Program-made: the position numbers and the translations under genes
Shown: one piece after another, positions 7,759 through 16,423 of the stretch
Numbering within the stretch: position 1 is the first letter of the stretch
Layout: every line of letters begins with the position of its first letter
The notes under the pieces: model-generated
What the model was told of the DNA's origin: nothing
Seen by the model: only the letters and a program-made list of their open reading frames with translations
The model's database searches: none
NCBI RefSeq assembly: GCF_023073915.1
Contig: NZ_JADPKK010000004.1
Coordinates: 1-64,000, forward strand
Origin: Bradyrhizobium sp. 149
Lineage (GTDB): Bacteria > Pseudomonadota > Alphaproteobacteria > Rhizobiales > Xanthobacteraceae
DNA: 64,000 nucleotides
Direction of reading: 5' to 3'

Positions 7759-8244
7759 ATGCGCGCAGTTCTGGATTATTGCACCGGTGGGACGGAGCGC
7801 CAGGTTGCGGCCGGCACGCTTATCGTCACCGAGGGCGGCACCACCGGCCATCTCTACGTGCTGATGCAGGGCAAGCTGGAAGTACTCAAGGGCGAGATGG
7901 TGGTCGCCACCGTCGTCGAGCCCGGTGCGGTGCTGGGTGAAATGTCGGTGCTGCTGGGGCAGCCGCACACTGCGACGGTGCGGGCCTGCACCGACTCAGT
8001 CGTCTACGAATTCGAGGATGCCGCCTCGTTCCTCAAACAGGAGGCGGGCGTGGCGCTTCTGATCGCCAGGATGCTGGCGCAGCGGCTCAATGTCGCCAAC
8101 ACCTATCTTGCCGATCTCAAGCAGCAATATGCCGGCCACGGCACGCACCTGGCCATGGTCGGCGAGGTGCTCCAGAGCATGATCAACCTGCCGCCGCTTG
8201 AGGTCTCGCCAGGCTCGGATCGGCAATCCGATCCAAGAATGTGA
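7759..8244 (+). CDS. Cyclic-nucleotide-binding domain protein
   Basis: 161 residues, mostly one cNMP-binding (CAP_ED) beta-barrel. The signature GTLIVTEGGTTGHLYVLMQG is followed by the phosphate-binding cassette GAVLGEMSVLLGQPHTATVRA, where G-E and the R-A pair (here TVRA) are the expected cyclic-phosphate contacts. No DNA-binding helix-turn-helix follows, so it is not a complete Crp/Fnr regulator; the C-terminal 45 residues look helical. It may act through protein contact, possibly with the GNAT encoded just upstream (inference). The gene overlaps the oppositely oriented phosphoesterase gene by 62 bases at their 3' ends. Confidence 0.8.
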   Translation: MRAVLDYCTGGTERQVAAGTLIVTEGGTTGHLYVLMQGKLEVLKGEMVVATVVEPGAVLGEMSVLLGQPHTATVRACTDSVVYEFEDAASFLKQEAGVALLIARMLAQRLNVANTYLADLKQQYAGHGTHLAMVGEVLQSMINLPPLEVSPGSDRQSDPRM

Positions 8245-9010
8245 GCCAGTCGGGCGGCGCCTCGATCGGAGCGGCGGGCCGCTTCAGCGGGGCGCCAAGA
8301 TCGATCCATTGCGCCTCGCCGGCCGCAAGCCAGAACGCCTCGTCCGCATCGAGGTCCAGCACGATGTAGGTCGGAGGACGGCCGGGTTGCAGACCGGTGT
8401 TGAAGACCCAGCTCTGGCCCAGCCGGTCGAACCACGAGCCATCGGTAATGAACGGCGACTGATGCACATGGCCCGAGATCACCACCGAGGGCTGGTACTG
8501 CATGATCCATTGCACCAGCTCGACGTCGCCGAAGAAGCGCTTGCCGCCCCAGCTCGTCGGTGAATCCGCCGGCGGCGCATGATGGACCCAGATCCAGCGC
8601 TGCGGCCGGCCGGCCGCGGCGGCGCCGAGCTGCGCGACGAGGCGCTGCTTGACCAGCGGCCCATCCCACCATGGGCACACCGTGAACAGCGTGTCGCCGA
8701 CGGTGAGGCCGTCACCGTCGCACGCAACCCCCAACTCGCGCACCTCCGAGATCCAGCGCGAGATCTTTTCGCCTTCCGCATTGCGCTCGTCGAGGTCGTG
8801 ATTGCCTGAGCAGAGGATCACGCGGGTCTTTCCGGCAAGCAGCGCAAGGTACTTCCTCACCACCACGATCTGCGCGCGAAAATCCACCATCGAGCCGATG
8901 TCGAGTGCATCGCCGGCGAAGATCACGAGGTCGAATTGCGGCGCCGCGCTGACGAGCCAGTCGAGCTGCGGCAGCGAATAATGCAGATCGGCCACGACCA
9001 GACAGCGCAT
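8183..9010 (-). CDS. Calcineurin-like metallophosphoesterase
   Basis: 275 residues with the five metal-binding blocks of the family: ADLHYS near the N-terminus, FAGDALDIG, SGNHDLDE, the histidine of VHHAPPAD and SGHVHQSP. Substrates in the family range from cyclic nucleotides to phosphoproteins. Because the gene overlaps the 3' end of the cyclic-nucleotide-binding protein gene, a role in cyclic-nucleotide turnover is possible but not shown by sequence. The start MRCLVVADLH is the usual N-terminus of the fold. The last about 20 codons are antisense to the neighbour, so expression of the two could interfere. Confidence 0.85.
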   Translation of the reverse strand: MRCLVVADLHYSLPQLDWLVSAAPQFDLVIFAGDALDIGSMVDFRAQIVVVRKYLALLAGKTRVILCSGNHDLDERNAEGEKISRWISEVRELGVACDGDGLTVGDTLFTVCPWWDGPLVKQRLVAQLGAAAAGRPQRWIWVHHAPPADSPTSWGGKRFFGDVELVQWIMQYQPSVVISGHVHQSPFITDGSWFDRLGQSWVFNTGLQPGRPPTYIVLDLDADEAFWLAAGEAQWIDLGAPLKRPAAPIEAPPDWLTFLDRIADPSLARPQAAAG

Positions 9011-9213
9011 TTTAAATCCACGGGTGAGACGTCAAAATGATCGGGAATTGCAAAATATCTGAACGCAAGAAGCAGACCAGCCGCATCTCTCGCCAATTCA
9101 ACACGGGCACTATGCTGCGGCGCATCCGCGGGTGCAAGCATCGAAGCGTCGCCGGGCTGGACCGGATCATCGAATTCTGATGTCGTGGCGTGTCCTCAAC
9201 CACTCGTGTCCGC

Positions 9214-9900
9214 ATGACCTCCTTCAAGACCATTCGTGCTAGCGCCGAAAAGCGCAAAGGCGGGCCCAGCGCGCTCGAAAAGCTGATGCCCGAAAAGCCC
9301 GACCTGAAGGGTCTCGCAAAATTCGGCGACGACCGCATCCTCGCCGAGATGACGAAGCGGGTGTTTTGCGCGGGCTTTGCCTGGAGCGTGATCGAGACGA
9401 AATGGGACGGGTTTGAAGACGCCTTCCTGCATTTCCAGCCGGCCAAGCTCACCTTCCAGCCGGAGGATTACTGGGAGGGCCTGCTGCGCGACAGGCGCAT
9501 CGTGCGCAACGGTGCCAAGATCATGTCGGTGCGCGACAACGCCGCATTCGTGCAGGAGATCGCGAAAGAGCACGGCAGCTTCGGCAGCTTTCTGGCGAAA
9601 TGGCCGCCGTCCGACCAGGTCGGCTTGCTCGATCTCCTGAGCAAGCGCGGCAGCCGGTTGGGTGGTAACACCGGCCAGATGCTGCTGCGTTTCGTCGGCT
9701 GGGACGGTTTTGTGACGTCCAGGGACGTCGTCGCCTGCCTGCGCGATGCCGGTCTCGACATTGCCGAAGAGGTCAAGTCGAAGGGCGATCTTGCCAAGGT
9801 GCAGGCGCAGTTCAACGCCTGGGCCGAGGAGACCGGACTGTCCTACACATATCTGTCGCGCATCTGCGCGCTCTCGGTCGGCGAGAACAGAGGCGAGTAG
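9214..9900 (+). CDS. DNA-3-methyladenine glycosylase I-like protein
   Basis: 228 residues similar to the Tag/adenine-glycosylase fold, which excises alkylated bases. Diagnostic segments are VFCAGFAWSVIETKWDGFED (the helical core corresponding to VFQAGF...VI..KW), DRRIVRNGAKI and HGSFGSFLAKWP. The N-terminal zinc-ligand Cys segment of E. coli Tag is absent, and residues 1-40 are instead basic and unrelated, so this is a divergent subgroup whose activity is uncertain. The start MTSFKTIRA was chosen; short in-frame upstream codons lack a ribosome site. dinB, mmcB and an Ogt-type methyltransferase elsewhere in the window are other DNA-repair functions, but not adjacent. Confidence 0.75.
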   Translation: MTSFKTIRASAEKRKGGPSALEKLMPEKPDLKGLAKFGDDRILAEMTKRVFCAGFAWSVIETKWDGFEDAFLHFQPAKLTFQPEDYWEGLLRDRRIVRNGAKIMSVRDNAAFVQEIAKEHGSFGSFLAKWPPSDQVGLLDLLSKRGSRLGGNTGQMLLRFVGWDGFVTSRDVVACLRDAGLDIAEEVKSKGDLAKVQAQFNAWAEETGLSYTYLSRICALSVGENRGE

Positions 9901-10111
9901 CAGGTTCGGCTCTCCGCATCGTGCCGAATCATGTGCGTCCTGTGGCGATCTCGTGCTGCAAGCGCGGCAGACGCGACCGCCTGATCACGAAATGCATTTC
10001 TCCGGAACATTTGTGCGTAGCACCTGTTCGGGAGATTGAGCCAGGCGAACATCTGCGCAGGGAACGCGTGCTCTGGCTCAGCTCAACGAAACCCACAGAA
10101 CGGAGCAGCTC

Positions 10112-10405
10112 ATGAAGCTCACATCCGAACAGGTGAAGCAGACCGTCAACCAGCTCGGCGCTCAGGTGCTGCCCGACGAGCATCCCGCCATGCCGCAGCT
10201 CAACAGCATGTTCGGCGATCATACTTTCTTCGTCGATGAGGCGGGGCTGAAGGTGGTCGAGCCCACGGCGCCGCCCGGCGTCGAGCGCCAGAGCGGCGAA
10301 GTCGTCAGCCTCGCCGATTGGGGCGATGCCGAGCTGACCCGCCTGATGGCGCACGAGCCCGAGCCGACCGGCGTCATCGTGGTGTTCGAGCACGTGAGGC
10401 ATTGA
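10112..10405 (+). CDS. Conserved small protein of unknown function
   Basis: 97 residues, acidic, with no signal peptide or membrane segment. It starts MKLTSEQVKQTVNQLGAQVL, contains FFVDEAGLKVVEP and ends with TGVIVVFEHVRH. I do not recognise a family. A ribosome site (CGGAGCAG, about 10100-10107) stands 5 bases before the ATG, and codon use matches neighbouring genes, so it is likely expressed. The upstream 200 bases (9901-10111) hold no gene. Confidence 0.65.
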   Translation: MKLTSEQVKQTVNQLGAQVLPDEHPAMPQLNSMFGDHTFFVDEAGLKVVEPTAPPGVERQSGEVVSLADWGDAELTRLMAHEPEPTGVIVVFEHVRH

Positions 10406-10501
10406 TCGGCCGAGCGGATCGGCCTTCGGTGGCGAGTCCAAAGATCCCGCCACCGTCTCTCCGCGAAAGCGCGCGCGCTCTGTGCGCCCCGTCAGTATGG
10501 T

Positions 10502-11600
10502 TCAGATGCCAAGGGTGAGCTGCGGCCCCGCATCGTCACCGGCCTGAAGGGAAGACAGCGATACCCCAGCAGCCTGACGCGCTTGGGCAGCGGCATCTCG
10601 GCTTCGAGCAGGCCGCAAGCCAGCCGCTCCAGATCGTCCCGGCGTGCAACCGGCGAAGCGGCGGACCTGCTGCGCGTGATGATCTCGAAATCGGCAAATT
10701 TGATCTTCAAGGTGACGGTGCGGCCACGGCTGTCGGTCGTCTCGCAATGGCGCCACACCTTGTCCACGAGCGGCTTGAGCCCGGCGACCAGCGTGTCGAA
10801 TTCGGTGAGATCGTTTGAGAAGGTGGTCTCCGCGCCGATCGACTTGCGGATCCGGTTGGCTCGGACCGGCCGTTCGTCGACACCGCGCGAGATCCAATAG
10901 TAATAGGCGCCGGACTTGCCGAAATTCGCATTCATGAACTCCAGCGTCTGGCGACGAATGTCGAGGCCGGTGAACATGCCGAGCGCATTCATCTTCGCGG
11001 CCGTCGCCGGGCCTATCCCATGGAATTTTCCGACCGGCAGCGTCTCGACGAAGGCGGGTCCCATCTGCGGTGAGATCACGAACTGACCGTTGGCTTGCGA
11101 TGGTCGGAGGCGAGCTTGGCCAGAAACTTGTTGTACGAGATGCCCGCCGAAGCGTTGAGGCCGGTCTCGGCCTTGATCCTCTCGCGGATCCGGAGCGCAA
11201 TATCCCGCGCCAGCGGAATGCCTTGCAGGTTTTCCGTCACGTCGAGATAGGCCTCGTCGAGCGACAGCGGCTCGATAATCGCGGTGTGCTCTGCGAAGAT
11301 GTCGCGGATCTGCCTGCTGATCGCCTTGTACACCTCGAAGCGCGGCTTGACGAAGACCAGATCGGGACATTGTCGCTTCGCAGTCACGGATGGCATGGCG
11401 GAGCGAACGCCGAACTCGCGGGCCTCATAGCTGGCGGCGGCGACCACGCCACGTTCCGCAGAGCCTCCGACTGCGACCGGCTTTCCCCGCAGGTCGGGAT
11501 TGTCGCGTTGTTCCACGGACGCATAGAAGGCATCCATGTCGATATGGATGATCTTGCGCACGGGCGAGGCCCCGCCCGTCACCGTGTCGGATTCGCTCAT
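10502..11600 (-). pseudogene. dinB: DNA polymerase IV (DinB), broken by two frameshifts
   Basis: The 5' part encodes the Y-family polymerase start, [20 protein letters not shown], with metal-binding DMD and, later, the catalytic [16 protein letters not shown]. The frame breaks after KLASDHRKP, near a GG at 11092-11093, where one base appears lost. Translation resumes one frame over with [20 protein letters not shown] and continues through the thumb and little-finger domains. A second break near CCCC at 10564-10567 shifts the end; restoring one G returns the family ending RLLGVSLSSLQ and a stop at 10502. Unrepaired, translation stops at 11076, leaving no thumb or little finger. This is either a pseudogene or two homopolymer sequencing errors. 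The start used is [10 protein letters not shown]. Confidence 0.85.
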
Positions 11601-11723
11601 GGAAAGACGATACCATTTGAGCGATGGCAAGCGCGAGGTGAGGTGTGATTCACAGAGCCATCTCAGGCTTGTGAGTGGCAAGCATGGGCACACGATCTAA
11701 TATGAGCCTGCGGAGGACAGCCA

Positions 11724-11933
11724 ATGCAATACAGCTCCGAGCTCATTCAGACCATGCGTCAGGCGCTAGAGACCGTGATGGCGAGCGTGCCGGCCGATCG
11801 GTCGGTCTTTGGCCTGAAAGCGGCCGTAGCCGAATGCATCCTGAAGGCGGCCGCACACGGCCAGACGTCGTACGACGGATTGGTGACGTCGGCTTCCGAC
11901 CAGATCCAGGCAATCATCTCGATGCTGACGTGA
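11724..11933 (+). CDS. Small protein of unknown function
   Basis: 69 residues beginning MQYSSELIQTMRQALETVMA and ending QIQAIISMLT; predicted mostly helical, with no membrane segment. A strong ribosome site (GGAGGA at about 11712-11717) precedes the ATG with good spacing, which is the main reason to accept it. No family is recognised. It is divergent from dinB and lies just before the tRNA-Arg gene. Confidence 0.6.
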   Translation: MQYSSELIQTMRQALETVMASVPADRSVFGLKAAVAECILKAAAHGQTSYDGLVTSASDQIQAIISMLT

Positions 11934-11983
11934 GCGTGGCCTCGGCTGAGCAGGCGATGACTCCAGCGCACACCGGAAGAGAC

Positions 11984-12060
11984 TGGCGCACCCGACACGA
12001 TTCGAACGTGTGACCTTTGCCTTCGGAGGGCAACGCTCTATCCAGCTGAGCTACGGGTGC
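11984..12060 (-). tRNA. tRNA-Arg (anticodon CCG)
   Basis: On the minus strand a 77-base cloverleaf begins GCACCCGTAGCTCAGCTGGA. The 7-bp acceptor stem (GCACCCG/CGGGTGC) is perfect, the D-arm is GCTC...GAGC, the anticodon stem TTGCC/GGCAA frames the loop CTCCGAA (anticodon CCG, reading CGG), the T-arm holds TTCGAAT, and the CCA end is encoded. No integrase or attachment-site duplication was seen next to it. Confidence 0.95.
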
Positions 12061-12119
12061 TAGTCGAGGTTCATTTAGCCGATTGGCGGGAGGCGGGCAA
12101 CCGCTTCCACCGTCTTCGG

Positions 12120-13175
12120 CTAGGCTGATTTACGGGCGATGCGGCCAGGAACCGGCAGGATGTCCCGGCCGAGGCCGGCGAACTCGGCGAGCAGCCGTTC
12201 GGCGCCGATGACGCGGTTGCGGCCGAGCCGTTTGGCTGCGTAGAGCGCCTCGTCGGCCGCACCGAGCAGCCGGTCGGGGCTGCCGTCGGCCTCGCCCGGA
12301 ATGTGGCTGGCGACGCCGACGCTCAGGGTGACGTGGTCACCGGCCCCGTCGGCGCCATGGGCGATCCGCAAGGCCATCACGGCGCGGCGGATCTCGTCGG
12401 CGACGGCGCAGGCGGCATCGCAATCCATCTCCGGCAGGATCAGCGCGAATTCCTCGCCACCATACCGGCTGGCAAGATCGAGCGGGCGCACGGCATGCTT
12501 GCTGACGACGGAAGCGACTGCGCGCAGGCATTCGTCGCCGCTCTGATGGCCGTGGCGGTCGTTGAATAGCTTGAAATGATCGACGTCGCCGAACAGCAGC
12601 GCCATCGGTTTCTGCGTCCGCTGGGCGCGGGCCCATTCGCTCATCAGCATCTGGTCGAACGCGCGGCGGTTCGACAGGCCGGTCAGCCCGTCCTTGGTGG
12701 CGAGCTCCTTCAGGGCCATCTCGGCGCGCTTCTGGTCGGTGAGGTCGCGCAGCGTCTCCACCACCGCGATCAGATGGCCGGCCTCGTCGTGGATGGGGCC
12801 GGCGTCGATGGCGAGATAGAGCTGGCTGCCGAGCTTCGGCATCACGCACCAGTTCTCGGCGCTGAAGCCGAGCCCGTTATGGCCACGCGCGGCATATTCC
12901 GAATAGAACTCCGGCAGCTGCTCCGGACGGTCGAGCGCGACGAGGTCGGCGAGGCAGGGGCGCCTGGTCTCGTAGAAGGCCTGCCAGTGCTTATTGGTAC
13001 CGATCACCTCGGAGGCGGGGACGCCGGTCAGCCGCTCGCAGGCCCTGTTCCAGATCACGACGCGGCGCTTCGGGTCGATCACGAAGGTCGGCACCACCAG
13101 GTGCTGCATCAGCCGCACGGCGTAGGAATCCGCAACGTCGACCGTTCTTGCTGAAGTTTTCCTCGGTTTTGCCAT
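12120..13175 (-). CDS. PAS-GGDEF diguanylate cyclase
   Basis: 351 residues. A PAS domain (about 20-150, beginning LMQHLVVPTFVIDPKRRVVI with HNGLGFSAENW) is followed by a GGDEF domain (about 165-330). The active site is RYGGEEF, able to bind GTP and metal, and an inhibitory I-site RPLD lies exactly five residues before it, so product feedback is likely. No membrane segment, so it is cytoplasmic. The start codon lies one base after the stop of the large GGDEF-EAL gene, so the two are co-transcribed and probably coupled. The pair would combine a cyclase with a bifunctional or hydrolytic partner. Confidence 0.9.
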   Translation of the reverse strand: MAKPRKTSARTVDVADSYAVRLMQHLVVPTFVIDPKRRVVIWNRACERLTGVPASEVIGTNKHWQAFYETRRPCLADLVALDRPEQLPEFYSEYAARGHNGLGFSAENWCVMPKLGSQLYLAIDAGPIHDEAGHLIAVVETLRDLTDQKRAEMALKELATKDGLTGLSNRRAFDQMLMSEWARAQRTQKPMALLFGDVDHFKLFNDRHGHQSGDECLRAVASVVSKHAVRPLDLASRYGGEEFALILPEMDCDAACAVADEIRRAVMALRIAHGADGAGDHVTLSVGVASHIPGEADGSPDRLLGAADEALYAAKRLGRNRVIGAERLLAEFAGLGRDILPVPGRIARKSA

Positions 13176-13176
13176 C

Positions 13177-16100
13177 TCAGGCTACCGCCGCCACCGGCAA
13201 GCCGTGGCTCGGACCGAACAGCTTTCGCACTTCGCTGGCCGGCTTCGGTTTGCTGAAAAGATAACCCTGCATCTCCGTGCAGCCGAGCGCGCGCAGCATC
13301 TCGCGCTGCGCCTCGGTCTCGACGCCCTCCGCGACCGTGGTCATGTTGCTGGCGGCAGCGATGTTCACCACCGCCTGCACGATCACGGGCGCGCCGCTCG
13401 CCTCGGCAATATCCGCGACGAAGCAGCGGTCGATCTTGATCTTGTCGAACGGGAAGCGCTTCAAATAACTGAGTGAGGAGTAGCCGGTGCCGAAATCGTC
13501 GAGCGCGATGCGTACGCCGATGGCGCGGAGCTGGTGCAGGATCGAGAGCGCGGCCTCGTCGTCGCGGATCAGCACGGCCTCGGTGATCTCGAGCTCGAGC
13601 CGGGAGGGAGCGAGTCCGGAAGCGGCGAGCGCGCCGGCGATCCGCAGCGCCAGCGTATCGCATTTGAGCTGCACCGGCGAGACGTTGACCGCGATACGCA
13701 CATACGCCGGCCAGGTCGCGGCCTCGTTGCAGGCCATGCGCAGCACCCAGTCGCCGAGCTCGTTGATCAGGCCGGTGTCCTCGGCAATCGGGATGAACTC
13801 TGCCGGCGACACCATGCCGCGCTGGGGATGCCGCCAGCGCAGCAGCGCCTCGCAGCCCGAGATCTCGTTGGTGCGCAGGTCGACCAGCGGCTGATAGTGA
13901 ATCTCGAAGCCGCCATTCACCAAGGCCTGGCGCAAATCCTGCTCCAGCGACAGGCGCGCCTTGGCGCTCGCATCCATCTCCGGCTCGAAGAAGCGGTGGG
14001 TGCGGCGCCCTTCGGCCTTGGCGCCGTACATCGCGAGGTCGGCATTCTTGATGAGCTGGTCGAGATCGGTGCCGTCCTGCGGAGCCAGCGCGATGCCGAT
14101 GCTGGCGTCGGTGGAAAGCTGATGACCGAAGCAGTGATAGGGCCGGCGGATCGCCTCGAAGATCCGCGTCACGAATGACACCACTTCGCCGGATGACCTG
14201 ATCCCGGTCTGGATCACCGCGAATTCGTCGCCGCCGAGCCGCGCGATCAGGTCGCCTTGTCCAAGGCAGCCCCGAATGCGGCTCGCGATCGCCTTCAACA
14301 GCTCATCACCAACATGGTGGCCGAGCGAATCGTTGATGCCCTTGAACTCGTCGATATCAATATAGAGCAGCGCGAACTGATTGCCGCCGCCGACCTTCTC
14401 CAGTTCGCGCTCGATCTGCTCGCGAAACAGCGCCCGGTTGGGCAGGTCGGTGAGCGCATCGTAATGCGCCATATGCGCGATCTTCTCGTCGGCACGCCGC
14501 CGTTCGGTGACATCCTCGACGACATTGATGAGGTAGCGCGGCTCGCCGGACTTGTCGCGGATTCCGATCCGGGTCGAGGTGATGTAGCGCAGCCCCTTGA
14601 CCTGGCTCTGCCAGGCATGTTCCGCCTTGAACAATCCCTTGGCCATCCGCAGCGCCTTGCTGTCGTCGTCGGTGACGACCCTGGCGGTAGCATCCGCGTA
14701 CATGTCGAAGGGAGTCTTGCCAACGATGTCTTCGCTCGATTGGCCGAACTGCTCCTCGGCCGTCCGGTTGACCAACAGATATTGCCGCGTTTGAGCATCC
14801 TTCACGGTGATCTGCGACGGGATGTGGTCGATAATCTCGCGCAGGAATATGTAATTGCGATCGCGTTCCTGCTCCAGATTGCGGCGGTCGGTGATGTCTT
14901 CGATCGTGGCCACCCATCCGCCCTGCGCAAGCGGAGTGTTGATGACCTGGAAAGCGCGGCCGTTGGGCATCTCGTGGATTCTGGTGGAGATCGTGCCTTC
15001 GGCGACGATCCTCATGACGTCGGCGCAAAACGCCTCGACGTCGCCATTGAATGCGCCGCGCTCCTTGCGATGATGCATCGCCTCATGGATATGGCAGCCG
15101 GGTTTGATGACGTCGGTGGACAGGCCGAACATGTCGGCGTAGCGGCGGTTGCAGGTGACGATGTATCCGCCCGCATCGTACAGGATCAGCCCTTGCGACA
15201 TGTTGTTCAGGGCGGTGTCGAGCCGCTCCCGCTCCGCTTCCAGCCGTTGCTGCGCCTCGCGGTTCTGCCGGTTGATCTGGCGAACGATCAGGAACAGGAT
15301 GAGCGCAATCACGGTGGCCGAAAGCGCGGCGGTGGTGACCATGAAACCGGTCTGCTGTCGCCAGTCGGCGAGCGCGGAGCTCGTGGTGTTAGTCGCGACG
15401 ATGACCAGCGGGAAATGCGAAAGCGAGGCTCCGGAGCCGAGGCGATCCTCGCCGTCGATCGGGCCCTTGACGCGCAGGGTGTGCCGGCCGCCTTCTGCCA
15501 GCATCTTGCGCATCAGCATCGCGTCCTTGAAGTTCCTGCCGATCAGCTCTTCGACATGCGGGTAGCGCGCCAGCATCGTGCCTTCGCGATCGAACAGCGA
15601 GATCGCCGTGCCCTCCGCAAGCGCAACGGAGGCGAAATAGCTCTGGTAGCTGTCCGGATCGATCCGACGGACCATCGCGCCTAAGAAGCTGCCGTCTGCG
15701 CCGTTCAGTCGACGCGCGACAATCGTGGTCCATTTTCCGATGATGAAGCTGCGGACCGACTCCAGCGCCACCGGTTCGGCCATCGGATTCGATTTGAACG
15801 TCTGAAAGTAGGCTCGCGAGGAGACGTTGATCTTGGGCAACGGCTGCGCCCGCGACCAGTTGATCAGCTCGCCGTCGGCATCGTAGATGGCGATGTCACC
15901 GAGGTAAGACACGGAGCTGATCTTGCTGCGCAGCATCTGGTTCGTCGCAGGTCCGGACATGCGCTCGCGGAACATCGCAGCCGAACTGATCTCCGGCAGG
16001 TTCATCTGCCCGATCACATCGGCGGCTACGACGTCGGAATCTTCAAATTGCTGATCGAAGTGCCGCGCGATCAGCTGCACCGTGTTTTCCAGCTCGCGCT

Positions 16101-16287
16101 CGCGGTTGGCCAGGGTACGTTCGCGAAATTCGCCGGTGGCCATGGCTGTCACGGCGAATATCCCCGCGATCAGCAACACGCCGCACAGGGTCAGCCACAG
16201 CACGGGTCCGCGCCGAATGGCTCCCTCCCAGCCGTTCTTCGCGGCTAGGAACATTCCGGCTGCAATTCTTGCAAAGACCTGGCGCAT
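13177..16287 (-). CDS. Membrane-bound sensor with dCache, two PAS, GGDEF and EAL domains
   Basis: 1036 residues. One membrane segment (about 28-50), a periplasmic double-Cache-like region (about 55-300), a second membrane segment (about 315-340), a PAS-7-type domain (NNMSQGLILYDAGGYIVTCN), a second PAS (IIDHIPSQITVKDAQTRQYL), then GGDEF (about 615-780) with intact RLGGDEF and EAL (about 790-1030). The EAL motif EALLRWRHP, the glutamate of LEITEAV, DDFGTGYS and AEGVETEAQ are all present, so phosphodiesterase activity is likely. No RxxD I-site precedes GGDEF (GQGD is found). The start follows a strong GGAGGGGG site. Likely inner-membrane, controlling cyclic di-GMP in response to a periplasmic ligand. 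Confidence 0.9.
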   Translation of the reverse strand: MRQVFARIAAGMFLAAKNGWEGAIRRGPVLWLTLCGVLLIAGIFAVTAMATGEFRERTLANRERELENTVQLIARHFDQQFEDSDVVAADVIGQMNLPEISSAAMFRERMSGPATNQMLRSKISSVSYLGDIAIYDADGELINWSRAQPLPKINVSSRAYFQTFKSNPMAEPVALESVRSFIIGKWTTIVARRLNGADGSFLGAMVRRIDPDSYQSYFASVALAEGTAISLFDREGTMLARYPHVEELIGRNFKDAMLMRKMLAEGGRHTLRVKGPIDGEDRLGSGASLSHFPLVIVATNTTSSALADWRQQTGFMVTTAALSATVIALILFLIVRQINRQNREAQQRLEAERERLDTALNNMSQGLILYDAGGYIVTCNRRYADMFGLSTDVIKPGCHIHEAMHHRKERGAFNGDVEAFCADVMRIVAEGTISTRIHEMPNGRAFQVINTPLAQGGWVATIEDITDRRNLEQERDRNYIFLREIIDHIPSQITVKDAQTRQYLLVNRTAEEQFGQSSEDIVGKTPFDMYADATARVVTDDDSKALRMAKGLFKAEHAWQSQVKGLRYITSTRIGIRDKSGEPRYLINVVEDVTERRRADEKIAHMAHYDALTDLPNRALFREQIERELEKVGGGNQFALLYIDIDEFKGINDSLGHHVGDELLKAIASRIRGCLGQGDLIARLGGDEFAVIQTGIRSSGEVVSFVTRIFEAIRRPYHCFGHQLSTDASIGIALAPQDGTDLDQLIKNADLAMYGAKAEGRRTHRFFEPEMDASAKARLSLEQDLRQALVNGGFEIHYQPLVDLRTNEISGCEALLRWRHPQRGMVSPAEFIPIAEDTGLINELGDWVLRMACNEAATWPAYVRIAVNVSPVQLKCDTLALRIAGALAASGLAPSRLELEITEAVLIRDDEAALSILHQLRAIGVRIALDDFGTGYSSLSYLKRFPFDKIKIDRCFVADIAEASGAPVIVQAVVNIAAASNMTTVAEGVETEAQREMLRALGCTEMQGYLFSKPKPASEVRKLFGPSHGLPVAAVA

Positions 16288-16423
16288 TCCCCCTCCCTGG
16301 AGAGACAGGAATACACCGCACAAATGGCGTAAACCTTAGCAAAGCCAGTTACCTGAGCATTAATCTCGTTGCGCGATCACTGTCGTGACCAGCGAGCCGC
16401 TGCGCTGCATCATGAACCGCGCG

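Noticed and set aside
11960..12120. tRNA-Arg as an integration site for a genomic island
   Set aside because: No integrase gene and no repeat of the tRNA 3' end was seen within the window.
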